From NCBI GenBank assembly GCA_017471825.1, contig JAFURQ010000021.1:62001-126000 (forward strand): 64,000 nucleotides of DNA. Reading direction: 5' to 3'. The notes beneath the pieces were generated by a model that was not told where the DNA came from, searched no databases, and worked only from the letters and a program-made list of their open reading frames with translations. The DNA comes from Clostridia bacterium (GTDB lineage: Bacteria; Bacillota; Clostridia; Oscillospirales; CAG-272). Made by a program: the position numbers and the translations under genes. Positions 1 to 8,292 of this stretch are shown one piece after another (the stretch's first letter is position 1; the number at the start of each line of letters is the position of its first letter).

Positions 1-650
1 TCGTCAAAGCTATGCGCATCAACCGTTATAACGTGCCAGCCGAATGCACGGAATTTTTCATCGTGGGGGGTGGGATTCATAACCTCGGCAACGGGGCCGT
101 CGATTTGCAGACCGTTCCAGTCGATTATTGCCACGAGATTATCAAGCTTGTAGTGTGCGGCAAACATAGCCGCCTCCCAGACCTGTCCCTCCTCGCTTTC
201 GCCGTCACCGACCATCGTATAGACGCGGTAGGGGGCGCTGTCAACCTTGCCCGAGAGTGCCATACCGCAGGCGGCGGAGATACCGAGGCCGAGCGAGCCG
301 GTGGACATATCGACGCCGGGGACGCCCTTCATATCGGGGTGACCCTGCAGGCGCGAGTCGATTTTTCGGAGTGTTTTCAGCTCCTCCACGGGAAAATAGC
401 CCCTGTGAGCGAGAACCGAATAAAGCGCGGGTGCGCAGTGACCCTTGGAAAGCACGAAGCGGTCGCGCTCCGGCAGCTTGGGGTTATCGGGGTTGTTGTT
501 CATTCCCTCAAAATAGAGGTAGGTAAGTACGTCGGCAATGGAAAGCGAGCCGCCCGGATGTCCGCAGCCTGCGCTGTAAACGGCTTCAATAATTCCTATG
601 CGAACGTCGTTTGCGATTCGTTTTAGCCTGAGCTCTTTTGATTTGTCCAT
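1..650 (-). CDS. Transketolase N-terminal subunit (partial, C-terminal end beyond window)
   Basis: The minus strand opens with MDKSKELRLKRIAND and reads without a stop to the left edge, about 216 residues. It carries the thiamine-diphosphate domain motifs GCGHPGGSLS (about residue 29), SKGHCAPALY, STGSLG and GDGESEEGQVWEA. This is the two-gene (split) transketolase layout of many Bacillota, where the pyrimidine-binding half is a separate downstream gene that would lie beyond base 1. Transketolase moves two-carbon units between sugar phosphates in the pentose phosphate pathway. The ATG at 650 follows a short AGGG-type binding site and lies about 30 bases downstream of a good promoter. The family call is firm; the split-subunit call is inferred from the start and motif spacing. 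Confidence 0.93.
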   Translation of the reverse strand, partial: MDKSKELRLKRIANDVRIGIIEAVYSAGCGHPGGSLSIADVLTYLYFEGMNNNPDNPKLPERDRFVLSKGHCAPALYSVLAHRGYFPVEELKTLRKIDSRLQGHPDMKGVPGVDMSTGSLGLGISAACGMALSGKVDSAPYRVYTMVGDGESEEGQVWEAAMFAAHYKLDNLVAIIDWNGLQIDGPVAEVMNPTPHDEKFRAFGWHVITVDAHSFD

Positions 651-681
651 AAAAAACCCTCACGAAAAATAAATATACCCT

Positions 682-710
682 ATTTTACTATAAACCGCGA
701 AAAAAGTCAA
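682..710 (-). promoter_or_regulatory. Promoter of the transketolase gene
   Basis: On the minus strand a TTGACT (705-710) is followed after 17 bases by TAAAAT (682-687), just upstream of the transketolase start at 650. The fit to a housekeeping sigma factor promoter is good. Confidence 0.7.
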
Positions 711-713
711 TAC

Positions 714-746
714 AAAAAGACGGTGCAACTCAAAAGAATTGCACCG
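714..746 (-). terminator. Intrinsic terminator after the membrane protein gene
   Basis: An inverted repeat CGGTGCAA (721-728) and TTGCACCG (739-746) is followed on the minus strand by a T-rich run (720-714). It sits directly after the stop of the membrane protein gene ending at 753. Confidence 0.75.
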
Positions 747-752
747 AAGACT

Positions 753-1478
753 TTAATAGCGTGTTTTCATGCTGTACTGCACGATTGCCGCGGGAATTGC
801 GAGAACGACAGTGATGGCCGCCGCGCCGACCCAAGGGGTTGATGCGAGGAAATCAAGAGTTCTGAAATCCCAGATGTTGCATCTGATGATGAAGGACACA
901 AGGTACGCGCCGAGCATAGACGTGCCGATTATCTCAACGTGCTTAATGAAGATGAACGCCACGATAACCGCGCCGATTGCTATTGCGAGGCAGACCAAGG
1001 ACTTTGCGAGGGTATGCTCTGCTCCCTCACGCATATAGAAGCCTGTGTAGCAAAGGACGTAAACGCAATATGCGACTGCGATGCCGTAAGCACCAAAGTA
1101 AAGGAAACGGTAGATTACCGCCGCAACGATGCCGACGACAAGGCCTGAAATCCAAAGAGGGATATCTACTATCGGAGTGATAAGCGGACCGATAAAATGA
1201 ACGCCGCACACGAAGCCGAGGAAGAAAAATCCTATGAATTTGAGTACGGGCATAAGCTTTTGTTCAAAGAAGGCAACTACAAGGGACAGCGCAATAAGTA
1301 TGTAAGGAACGACTACGTAAAAGCTGTCAATCAGCCCCATAACAGTGTTCCACAGATTCACCATATCCTCGGACTTGGTAAACGAGGTATAGATATCAAC
1401 ACAAATGCGCCATACTTCCGTGAAGCCGAATTCGCCGCGACACAACGCGCCAAAGAACTCACCGAAGCTTGAATACAT
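753..1478 (-). CDS. Multi-pass membrane protein, TMEM198/DUF4203-like
   Basis: A 241-residue protein whose residues from about 45 to the end form roughly seven hydrophobic segments separated by short charged loops (for example FFEQKLMPVL, YFGAYGIAVAY). The Gly-rich, evenly spaced helices resemble DUF4203/TMEM198-type proteins, but no diagnostic motif settles the family. The first 45 residues are amphipathic and not a signal peptide. The ATG at 1478 has an excellent ribosome binding site (AGGAGGTGATTGT) and its own promoter and terminator, so it is a single-gene unit. Function unknown; an integral membrane location is safe. Confidence 0.8.
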   Translation of the reverse strand: MYSSFGEFFGALCRGEFGFTEVWRICVDIYTSFTKSEDMVNLWNTVMGLIDSFYVVVPYILIALSLVVAFFEQKLMPVLKFIGFFFLGFVCGVHFIGPLITPIVDIPLWISGLVVGIVAAVIYRFLYFGAYGIAVAYCVYVLCYTGFYMREGAEHTLAKSLVCLAIAIGAVIVAFIFIKHVEIIGTSMLGAYLVSFIIRCNIWDFRTLDFLASTPWVGAAAITVVLAIPAAIVQYSMKTRY

Positions 1479-1519
1479 ACAATCACCTCCTGTTTGATTT
1501 CGGTTTGTTTTCTATTACA

Positions 1520-1549
1520 AGTATAACATATTATGGAATAAAAAGTCAA
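1520..1549 (-). promoter_or_regulatory. Promoter of the membrane protein gene
   Basis: Minus-strand TTGACT (1544-1549), an 18-base spacer and TATACT (1520-1525) lie about 40 bases before the start at 1478. Confidence 0.65.
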
Positions 1550-1676
1550 GAGGAAAGAGTTGGAATTGTATACCTTTTTTCTCTCATCTTCTCTTTGCAA
1601 ACAATCATTTACAATTTTCGCGTATGGCAATAAAATACCGTCACACGGGGTGCCACGTTTGGCACTAGCGAAGTGG

Positions 1677-2156
1677 CTATTCTCTTTCGAGGGTGGGGTA
1701 GAGATTGTAAATTTCTCTGCCGAGTTTTTTCGCCATTGACACGGTTTGCCCTGTGCCGCTTCGCTCGTTCGACATATAGGCTATGAGGATATCGCACTCT
1801 CTGACGAGGCGATAGTTGCGCTCCTTTATACAGGTGTCGGTATATTTCTCGGATACGTAGGATATTTCGTCGGCGTCACCGAGCATGCGACGGTATTCTC
1901 TGCGCTGTGCGTATGACCATCGCGCATCCTGATCCACACAGGGCAGAAGCATAACGAGCCGTACGTCAGGGTGAGAGGCACGGAAGCGGAGCACCTCGCG
2001 CGCGGCGTATGTGTCGAAGCCTATGGCACCTCCCGAATAAAAATTGCGGCAGCCGCGCCCGTAGGCGTAGTTAATAGCTCGAGCGATCAGGTCGGCAAGC
2101 TTTGTCTCATGTGTACCCTTGATGACTCTGTGACCTGTGAATGAGCAGCCCTGCAT
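1677..2156 (-). CDS. SLOG-family protein (YpsA/DUF1273-like)
   Basis: 159 residues with the Rossmann-like SLOG fold signature: CSFTGHRVIKG at residues 4-14, the FYSGGAIGFDTYAA nucleotide-binding loop near residue 40, and a conserved Asp-rich centre ending in ILIAYMSNERSGTGQTV. SLOG proteins bind nucleotides or nucleotide-derived ligands; YpsA itself has been linked to cell division in Bacillus, but this protein's ligand is unknown. It starts 10 bases after the citrate synthase stop, so the two are probably cotranscribed. Length matches the family (about 150-190). Family call firm, role unassigned. Confidence 0.85.
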   Translation of the reverse strand: MQGCSFTGHRVIKGTHETKLADLIARAINYAYGRGCRNFYSGGAIGFDTYAAREVLRFRASHPDVRLVMLLPCVDQDARWSYAQRREYRRMLGDADEISYVSEKYTDTCIKERNYRLVRECDILIAYMSNERSGTGQTVSMAKKLGREIYNLYPTLERE

Positions 2157-2166
2157 TACAATCTCC

Positions 2167-3513
2167 TTATCTGTCCTCTAATTTGACGTAGCTTCCGTCC
2201 TCGCGGACACCGATGTACGCGGGGCGTATTATTTTACCCGAGTTCTGAATTTCTTCAAGTCTGTGCGCGCTCCAGCCTGCGATTCTCGCCATAGCGAAGA
2301 TGGGCGTGTAGAGCTCATAGGGCAGGCCGAGCATTTTATATACGAGTCCCGAATAGAAGTCAACGTTGGGGCTGACTGCCTTGTGAACTGTGCGCTTGCG
2401 GTTTATCATTTCGGGAGCGAGCGAGGCAACGGTTTCGTAGAGCTCAAACTCCTCTTCCATTCCCTTCTCACGGGAGAGCTGCTTTGCATATTTTTTCAGT
2501 ATTTCTGCACGGGGGTCGGAGAGCGAGTAAACCGCGTGACCCATACCGTAGATAAGACCTGTGCGGTCAAACGCCTCTTTATCGAGGATTTTTTCAAGGT
2601 ATGCCTTCACCTGCTCGACGTCGGTTGTGTCTATGCACGAGCGCATGTCGTCGAACATTTTCATAACCTTTATATTGGCGCCGCCGTGGCGCGGTCCCTT
2701 CAGAGAGCCGAGCGCGGCAGAGATAACCGAGTAGGTGTCGGCACCCGACGAGGAAACTACGTGAGTCGTGAAGGTTGAGTTATTACCGCCTCCGTGCTCG
2801 GCGTGAAGAACGAGCGCGAGGTCGAGCAGCTCTGCCTCAAGGGGAGTGTATTTTCCGTCCTCGCGAAGAATATAGAGTATATTTTCCGCCGTTTTGAGAT
2901 TGGGCTGGGGGTAGTGAATGAAAAGGCTCTCGTTTGCGTGGAAATGGCGGTGCGAGCGGTAAGCGTAAACCGCGAGGAGCGGAAACTGCGCTATAAGCTG
3001 CAAGCACTGGCGCAAAACGTTGGGTATCGAGAGGTCGTCAGCATTGAAATCATACGCATAGAGTGCGAGCACGCTTCGGGAAAGAACGTTCATCATATCC
3101 TTGCCCGGTGCCTTGAATATCATATCGCGCACGAAGTAGTGCGGCAGGGTGCGGTATTCTGCAAGCTGTGCGCTGAATCTCTCAAGCTGCGCCTTATTCG
3201 GAAGCTCGGAGAAAAGGAGAAGATAGACCGTTTCCTCAAAGCCCGGTCTTCCGTCTGCGAGGAAGCCGTTTACAATATCGTTTATGTTTATTCCGCGGTA
3301 ATAAAGCTCGCCGTTGCAGAGCACGTCATTGCCGTTTTCGTCCTTCTTTTTCCAGTTTACAACCGAAACCTCGGTAAGACCGGCGACAACGCCGTTACCG
3401 TTAATATCTCGCAAGCCGCGCTTTACGTCGTGTATGGTGTACATCTCGGGGACTATGTTGTTGTTTTTGATTGAAAGCTCGGCAAGCTCTTCAATATAGC
3501 TTTTCTGGCTCAT
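2167..3513 (-). CDS. gltA: Citrate synthase (Si-type)
   Basis: A 448-residue citrate synthase that condenses acetyl-CoA and oxaloacetate in the cytoplasm. The first catalytic His is in LHAEHGGGNNSTF, the second in the GPRHGGAN signature, and the catalytic Asp lies in the segment leading to GMGHAVYSLSDPR. A 30-residue longer frame is open upstream, but the ATG at 3513 (MSQKSYIEE) has an AAAGGAGA binding site 6 bases away and leaves room for the promoter, so it is preferred. The N-terminal arm is longer than in the E. coli enzyme, as in other clostridial members. It is followed directly by the SLOG gene. Confidence 0.93.
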   Translation of the reverse strand: MSQKSYIEELAELSIKNNNIVPEMYTIHDVKRGLRDINGNGVVAGLTEVSVVNWKKKDENGNDVLCNGELYYRGININDIVNGFLADGRPGFEETVYLLLFSELPNKAQLERFSAQLAEYRTLPHYFVRDMIFKAPGKDMMNVLSRSVLALYAYDFNADDLSIPNVLRQCLQLIAQFPLLAVYAYRSHRHFHANESLFIHYPQPNLKTAENILYILREDGKYTPLEAELLDLALVLHAEHGGGNNSTFTTHVVSSSGADTYSVISAALGSLKGPRHGGANIKVMKMFDDMRSCIDTTDVEQVKAYLEKILDKEAFDRTGLIYGMGHAVYSLSDPRAEILKKYAKQLSREKGMEEEFELYETVASLAPEMINRKRTVHKAVSPNVDFYSGLVYKMLGLPYELYTPIFAMARIAGWSAHRLEEIQNSGKIIRPAYIGVREDGSYVKLEDR

Positions 3514-3582
3514 AAAAATCTCCTTTCGTCCAATTCGCGAAGAAAAATGCAAATCCAACATCATATAATATTTATTATAATG

Positions 3583-3622
3583 ATTAGTTACTAATTCTAT
3601 CACAAAATTTTTGTTTTGTCAA
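3583..3622 (-). promoter_or_regulatory. Citrate synthase promoter with palindrome over the -10
   Basis: Minus-strand TTGACA (3617-3622), a 17-base spacer and TAGAAT (3594-3599). A perfect 13-base palindrome, ATTAGTTACTAAT on the plus strand (3583-3595), overlaps the end of the -10 box and the likely start point, which is where a repressor would bind. Confidence 0.7.
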
Positions 3623-3667
3623 TATTATGCGCGCCGAAATAAAGTTCAATAAATCAAATATGAAAAC

Positions 3668-3699
3668 GCAAAGGAAAAGAGCCGCGCGCCGCGCGGCTC
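3668..3699 (-). terminator. GC-rich hairpin, probable terminator
   Basis: A near-perfect palindrome, GAGCCGCGCG (3679-3688) and CGCGCGGCTC (3690-3699), lies after the stop of the HEXXH protein gene. On the minus strand it is followed by TTTTCCTTTG, a weak T-tract. Confidence 0.55.
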
Positions 3700-3736
3700 C
3701 CTCGGAGCTTTGAATTGTTTTTTTGGTTATTGGCTT

Positions 3737-4885
3737 TTATTTTGCTTTTTCTGATAAAAAGCTATAAACGGCGCTCCATTCTGCATCGGTGAACATCGCC
3801 CGAACGTCGGTGTTCGAATATTCGCTTAATTTATTTATAAGCATTTCAAAACGCACAAGCGCGGGATCCTCTTGCATATATGGGAAGCTTCTGAACGTTT
3901 GGCAGAACGGTTCCCAACCGATATTTTGCGCAATTTTTACTAATTTCGCAACCAATGCACTGGAAAACAGACATTTAACGTTATCAAGGCTTCCGTGCTC
4001 TTCATAAAGCAAATCTGCGTAGTTATCGTAAGAAAAGGTTTGCCCCTCGTTATGAACGTTTAAAGAGGCGGTATATCCTAATTCGTACAGGACGTATGCA
4101 AGCTTGAGGTTTGCGGTTGCTTCAGCTTCAAAAATCCAGCTTGCCTTATCGAATAAGTGGCTTATTTCATGTGATACTCCGAATGAAATATCTCTCGTTT
4201 TAAGCTTTCTCATTCTTATGACTTCCTTTTCCATGTCTTTATTGTTTACATGGACGATTGGTTTATCATAAAAAATATAGCCCCAGCTATTGCAGTTGGT
4301 ATACGTTCTTATTTCTATTCTTTGAAAGGGCATAAATCCTACTAATCTGGAAAAGGAATACATAGCCTTCTCCAAATCGTTCGCCCAGTCTATCAACCAT
4401 TCTCTATTTACTATTCTTAAAATAGAAGGCTCAAAGCGGAGTGCAATTTTATTAGTAATGCTATTTACCTCAACGTAAGGATAACCGTTAGTTAAGGCGG
4501 GCTCCTCAAAGCAAAAATAATAGCCGTCATTATCAACGCTTCCGTCCTTCAGAACTAAATTTTCTTCATTGGAAAAGAAAATAAACGCATTTGAATCGGC
4601 ATGCTCGATAACAACGTTATCGCCCTTGGTGTACAGGCGCCAATGCTGCTCGGTGTAACCGCTGTCTACCGAAGTCTGAAATTTACCGTACCAATATTCA
4701 AATTTATCGTGTCCGCTGATTTCGCCCAAGTAAAAACGGTCGTTTTCAAAGACCTCAACACTCCACAAAAACCTTTCTTTACTCAGACAAATATTTCCGT
4801 CCTTCATTGATAAATACAGGCCGTTTATATGTCTTATATAGGCTGTGCCATAGCACGGTTCAATGAGTTTTATTTTGTTTCTCAT
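3737..4885 (-). CDS. Putative zinc metallopeptidase-like protein (M60-like HEXXH), AT-rich orphan
   Basis: 382 residues with no clear family by eye. The strongest feature is HEISH at residues 239-243 followed by E253/E255 in FEAEATANL, the HExxH-then-Glu spacing of gluzincins such as M60-like peptidases. The first 130 residues are rich in short beta strands and aromatic residues (NGLYLSMKDG, RFYLGEISG), perhaps a beta-trefoil or other beta domain. There is no signal peptide, which is odd for an M60 enzyme. Base composition is visibly AT-richer than its neighbours, it stands alone between terminator and promoter, and the nearest GGAG is about 20 bases before the ATG, so the start is uncertain. 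Transfer is plausible. Confidence 0.6.
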   Translation of the reverse strand: MRNKIKLIEPCYGTAYIRHINGLYLSMKDGNICLSKERFLWSVEVFENDRFYLGEISGHDKFEYWYGKFQTSVDSGYTEQHWRLYTKGDNVVIEHADSNAFIFFSNEENLVLKDGSVDNDGYYFCFEEPALTNGYPYVEVNSITNKIALRFEPSILRIVNREWLIDWANDLEKAMYSFSRLVGFMPFQRIEIRTYTNCNSWGYIFYDKPIVHVNNKDMEKEVIRMRKLKTRDISFGVSHEISHLFDKASWIFEAEATANLKLAYVLYELGYTASLNVHNEGQTFSYDNYADLLYEEHGSLDNVKCLFSSALVAKLVKIAQNIGWEPFCQTFRSFPYMQEDPALVRFEMLINKLSEYSNTDVRAMFTDAEWSAVYSFLSEKAK

Positions 4886-4993
4886 AAAGCTTGCAGTCGC
4901 CCCTGCCTCTCCTTCGGATTTACATCATTATACCACTCTTGGGGGGAGATTGTCAATTATTCTTATTAAATTAAAGATTCACGCGCGAGGGGG

Positions 4994-5022
4994 TTGACAT
5001 TTGCGTTTTTGTGTGATATAAT
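4994..5022 (+). promoter_or_regulatory. Perfect consensus promoter of the CNNM transporter gene
   Basis: TTGACA (4994-4999), exactly 17 bases, TATAAT (5017-5022). It lies about 230 bases before the transporter start, so the transcript has a long untranslated leader. Confidence 0.85.
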
Positions 5023-5028
5023 AGTTGT

Positions 5029-5253
5029 TACATAACGCTCGGCGGTATGCCGAGGTGATTTTTTCTGGAGGAAGTATGGACGACGGCGCGGGGACGGATA
5101 ATTGTCATAACGTTACCGTAATATTCTATACGTGGCTTAGCTGCAACCGTTGATCCGGGGTGCGGTTAGGTCTTTTTTGCTTTTTTTCGGAAAGGGTTGC
5201 TTCGCTCGCCCTGTTATAATTTTTTATTTTGAAAGGATTTTAAAAACAAAATC
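5029..5253 (+). promoter_or_regulatory. Long structured 5' leader, unidentified (possible riboswitch)
   Basis: About 225 bases between the promoter and the transporter ATG hold no gene. Visible structure: a perfect hairpin CTCGGC-GGTAT-GCCGAG at 5038-5054, a purine-rich stretch with two GGAC repeats (5077-5096), and a weaker stem AACCG/CGGTT (5145-5149 and 5162-5166) followed by a run of T (5172-5187), which resembles an attenuator. It matches none of the metal-sensing riboswitch consensuses I can recall (yybP-ykoY, M-box, NiCo). Confidence 0.5.
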
Positions 5254-6534
5254 ATGGGCCCTGCCTTACAAATCGTAATCATTACTGTATGTATCATTTT
5301 GTCGGCGTATTTTTCCGCTACGGAAACCTCGTTTTCGACATTCAACAGAATCAGAGTTAAAAACCTCGCGGAAAAGGGAAACAAGAAGGCCGCTTTAGCT
5401 ATCAGGCTTTCAGAGGATTACGATACTCTTATCACTACCATTCTTATCGGTAACAACATTGTTAACATACTTGCTACGTCAATCAGCACGTTGCTTTTCG
5501 TCGGATTGCTGAAAAGCCAGGACCTCGGCGCAACGATATCGACGATAGTGCTTACGCTTGTGATACTCACCTTTGGTGAAATTACGCCCAAAAGCATGGC
5601 GAAAAAGTCGCCCGAGGCGTTTGTACTCTTCTCTGCCCCGATTATCAATTTCTTCCGTATAATTCTCACCCCCATTGCATTTGTTTTCAAGTGCTGGCAG
5701 AAGCTTCTCGTGCTTATTTTCAAGCCGTCGGAGGACGATGGCGTGACCGAGGAGGAGCTTATCTCCATCATCGAGGAGGCCGAGGAGGAGGGCGGACTTG
5801 ACAAGGAGGACGGCGAGCTTATCAAGAGTGCTATTGAGTTCAACGACCTTGAGGTCGGCGATATTTTCACCCCCAGAATCGACATAACGGCGGTTGCGAA
5901 GGATGCGACCTACGACGAGGTTTCGAAGGTGTTCTCCGATTCGGGCTATTCAAGACTTCCCGTTTACGACGGAGATATTGACAACATTACCGGTATAGTT
6001 TATTACAAGGATTTCTACAACGAGGCATTCTCCGAAAACGACAAGCTCGACACCATAACGAAGCCCGTTATTTACGTTGCAAAGACGCAGAAGATAAACG
6101 ATTTGCTCAAGGATTTGCAGAACAAGCAGCTTCACATGGCGATAGTTATGGACGAATACGGCTCGACCGCCGGCATAGTTACCCTTGAGGATATTCTTGA
6201 AGAAATCGTCGGCGAGATATGGGATGAGCACGACGAGAAGATTGAGGAAATCAAGGAAATCGGCGAGGGCGTGTACATAGTTTCGGGTATGGCGAGCATC
6301 TCCAAGGTGCTTGACACCTTCGATATTGACGAGGAGCCCGATGCATCCAACGCAAACGGTTGGGCTATGGAGGTTCTCGGCAAGATGCCCGAGACGGGAG
6401 ATTCCTTTACCGAATACGGACTTCAGGTTGAAATTCTCGAGACGAACGGCAAGCGCGTCGAAAATATGCGTATAACCGACGTTCGCGGCTCCGAGGACGA
6501 GGATGAGGACGAGAAGGACGAAAACGACGACTGA
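5254..6534 (+). CDS. CNNM/HlyC-CorC family transporter with CBS pair
   Basis: 426 residues in the canonical order: DUF21/CNNM membrane domain with about four hydrophobic segments (residues 1-180), including the conserved AYFSATETSFSTFNRIRVKNL start; a CBS pair (about 200-320), with PRIDI, SRLPVYDGDIDNITGIV and GSTAGIVTLEDILEEIVGEI; and a C-terminal CorC_HlyC domain (about 335-415). Such proteins are linked to magnesium or cobalt transport. The acidic tail EDEDEDEKDENDD is notable. The nearest binding site (AAAGGA) is about 17 bases from the ATG, wider than usual. The long leader suggests regulation of expression after transcription starts. Confidence 0.9.
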   Translation: MGPALQIVIITVCIILSAYFSATETSFSTFNRIRVKNLAEKGNKKAALAIRLSEDYDTLITTILIGNNIVNILATSISTLLFVGLLKSQDLGATISTIVLTLVILTFGEITPKSMAKKSPEAFVLFSAPIINFFRIILTPIAFVFKCWQKLLVLIFKPSEDDGVTEEELISIIEEAEEEGGLDKEDGELIKSAIEFNDLEVGDIFTPRIDITAVAKDATYDEVSKVFSDSGYSRLPVYDGDIDNITGIVYYKDFYNEAFSENDKLDTITKPVIYVAKTQKINDLLKDLQNKQLHMAIVMDEYGSTAGIVTLEDILEEIVGEIWDEHDEKIEEIKEIGEGVYIVSGMASISKVLDTFDIDEEPDASNANGWAMEVLGKMPETGDSFTEYGLQVEILETNGKRVENMRITDVRGSEDEDEDEKDENDD

Positions 6535-6538
6535 TTTT

Positions 6539-6568
6539 AAAGCGGTTGCATTCGCAACCGCTTTTTTT
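6539..6568 (+). terminator. Intrinsic terminator
   Basis: AAGCGGTTGC, loop ATTC, GCAACCGCTT, then a run of T, directly after the transporter stop. Confidence 0.92.
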
Positions 6569-6578
6569 CATAAATATA

Positions 6579-6607
6579 TAGACAAAGCACTTTTTTTGTG
6601 ATACAAT
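6579..6607 (+). promoter_or_regulatory. Promoter of the ACT-UPF0210 pair
   Basis: TAGACA (6579-6584), 17 bases, TACAAT (6602-6607), ending 32 bases before the ACT protein start and directly behind the preceding terminator. Confidence 0.7.
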
Positions 6608-6639
6608 AAAGAATATTTTAGCAGCAAAGGAGAATCAGT

Positions 6640-6909
6640 ATGAAGGCTGTTGTTACCGTTACGGGAAAAGACAAGGTGGGCATTATTGCCATGGCGAGCG
6701 CAGAGTGCGCAAAATATGGGGCGAATATCGTTGATATAAGCCAGACGGTTTTGCAGGAATATTTCGCTATGATAATGCTCGTGGAGATAGAGAAGCTGAG
6801 CGTGGGCTTCTCGGCGTTTGCCGAGGCTATGAACGCTACCGGAAAGGAGTACGGCGTGGACATCCGCGTAATGCACGAGGATATTTTCAACGCTATGCAC
6901 AGAATCTGA
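6640..6909 (+). CDS. ACT domain protein, UPF0237 family
   Basis: An 89-residue stand-alone ACT domain beginning [17 protein letters not shown], with the ligand-loop pattern [32 protein letters not shown] domains bind small ligands, usually amino acids, and regulate a partner. The start has a clean AAAGGAGAATCAGT binding site. It ends one base before the UPF0210 gene, the usual neighbour of this family, so the two products probably act together. The ligand is unknown. Confidence 0.9.
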   Translation: MKAVVTVTGKDKVGIIAMASAECAKYGANIVDISQTVLQEYFAMIMLVEIEKLSVGFSAFAEAMNATGKEYGVDIRVMHEDIFNAMHRI

Positions 6910-6910
6910 T

Positions 6911-8269
6911 ATGCTCAACACACACGACATACTGCAAACTATAAAAATGATTCGTGACGAGAACCTTGACATAAGGACGGTCACGATGGGTATCTCGCTT
7001 TTCGACTGCATCACGGACGATGCGGCGAGGCTGGAGCAGAAAATTTACGACAAGATAACGACCTCGGCGAAAAATCTCGTATCCGTTTGCGAGGAGCTTG
7101 AGAGCACGTACGGTATTCCGATTGTCAACAAAAGAGTTTCGGTTACACCGATTTCGCTTGTCGGTGCGGGGCTTTCGCCCGATGGCTTCGTGAGGCTGGC
7201 AAAGGCTCTTGACAGAGCGGCACGCGAGCTTGGCGTAAACTTTATCGGCGGCTACTCCGCGCTCGTACAGAAGGGCGCAACGAATGGAGCGGCGAGCCTT
7301 ATTGAATCTATCCCCACCGCTCTTGCCGAGACCGAGCGCGTTTGCTCGTCGGTAAACGTTGCCTCGACCAAGGCGGGCATAAATATGGACGCGGTGCGTA
7401 AGATGGGTGAGGTTATCAAGGAAACCGCCTACATCACTCGCGACAAGGACTCCATAGGCTGTGCGAAGCTGGTTGTGTTTGCGAACATTCCCGAGGACAA
7501 TCCATTTATGGCGGGTGCGCTTCACGGAATCGGCGAGCCTGACAGCGTTATAAACGTTGGCGTCAGCGGCCCCGGTGTTGTTGCCGCGGCGATAAAAGAG
7601 GCAGGGGCGTGTGACTTTTCCGCCCTTGCGGAGACGGTTAAAAAGGTTGCCTTCAAGATTACCCGCGTAGGTCAGCTTATCGCGGCAGAGGCTTCGGCAA
7701 GGCTCGGTGTGCCGTACGGAATCGTTGACCTTTCGCTCGCTCCCACGCCTGCGGCAGGCGACTCGGTTGCGGAGATACTTGAAAATATGGGCCTTGAAAG
7801 AACGGGCACACACGGCACGACGGCGGCGCTTGCGCTCCTCAACGATGCGGTTAAGAAGGGCGGAGTTATGGCGTCCAACCACGTCGGCGGTCTGTCGGGT
7901 GCTTTTATCCCCGTGTCCGAGGACAGAGGAATGATAGAGGCGGCGACGCTCGGCACCCTTACACTTGAAAAGCTCGAGGCTATGACGGCGGTCTGCTCTG
8001 TCGGTCTTGATATGATTGCTATTCCCGGCGACACCGAGGCATCGACTATTTCGGGCATTATTGCCGATGAAATTTCTATCGGCGTGGTTAACACCAAGAC
8101 GACTGCGGTGCGCGTTATTCCCGTATGGGGCAAGGGCGTTGGAGAGGTTGCGGAATTCGGCGGACTTCTCGGTTATGCGCCTATAATGCCTCTCAAAAAG
8201 GAATCCTGCGCGGATTTCATAAACCGCGGCGGAAGAATACCCGCACCTATACATTCACTGAAAAACTAA
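6911..8269 (+). CDS. UPF0210 (DUF711/PFL-type) family protein
   Basis: 452 residues, full length for the family, starting [14 protein letters not shown] and containing conserved stretches [44 protein letters not shown] and [22 protein letters not shown]. The family has a fold related to glycyl-radical enzymes but no established activity; I see no glycyl-radical loop. It follows the ACT protein with a one-base gap, so it is translationally coupled to that likely regulator. Cytoplasmic, with no membrane segments. Confidence 0.9.
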   Translation: MLNTHDILQTIKMIRDENLDIRTVTMGISLFDCITDDAARLEQKIYDKITTSAKNLVSVCEELESTYGIPIVNKRVSVTPISLVGAGLSPDGFVRLAKALDRAARELGVNFIGGYSALVQKGATNGAASLIESIPTALAETERVCSSVNVASTKAGINMDAVRKMGEVIKETAYITRDKDSIGCAKLVVFANIPEDNPFMAGALHGIGEPDSVINVGVSGPGVVAAAIKEAGACDFSALAETVKKVAFKITRVGQLIAAEASARLGVPYGIVDLSLAPTPAAGDSVAEILENMGLERTGTHGTTAALALLNDAVKKGGVMASNHVGGLSGAFIPVSEDRGMIEAATLGTLTLEKLEAMTAVCSVGLDMIAIPGDTEASTISGIIADEISIGVVNTKTTAVRVIPVWGKGVGEVAEFGGLLGYAPIMPLKKESCADFINRGGRIPAPIHSLKN

Positions 8270-8292
8270 GCTACACGAATTGGGGGAGAGAG

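Noticed and set aside
1651..1664. Small hairpin TGCCA-CGTT-TGGCA after the SLOG gene as a terminator
   Set aside because: The stem is only five base pairs and is followed by a GC-rich stretch, not a T-run.
5029..5253. yybP-ykoY, M-box or NiCo riboswitch before the CNNM transporter
   Set aside because: The conserved core loops of these classes are not recognisable in the sequence; left as an unassigned structured leader.
6893..8254. A 453-codon open frame opposite the UPF0210 gene
   Set aside because: Arg/Asn/His-rich antisense frame without motifs; the plus-strand gene is well supported.
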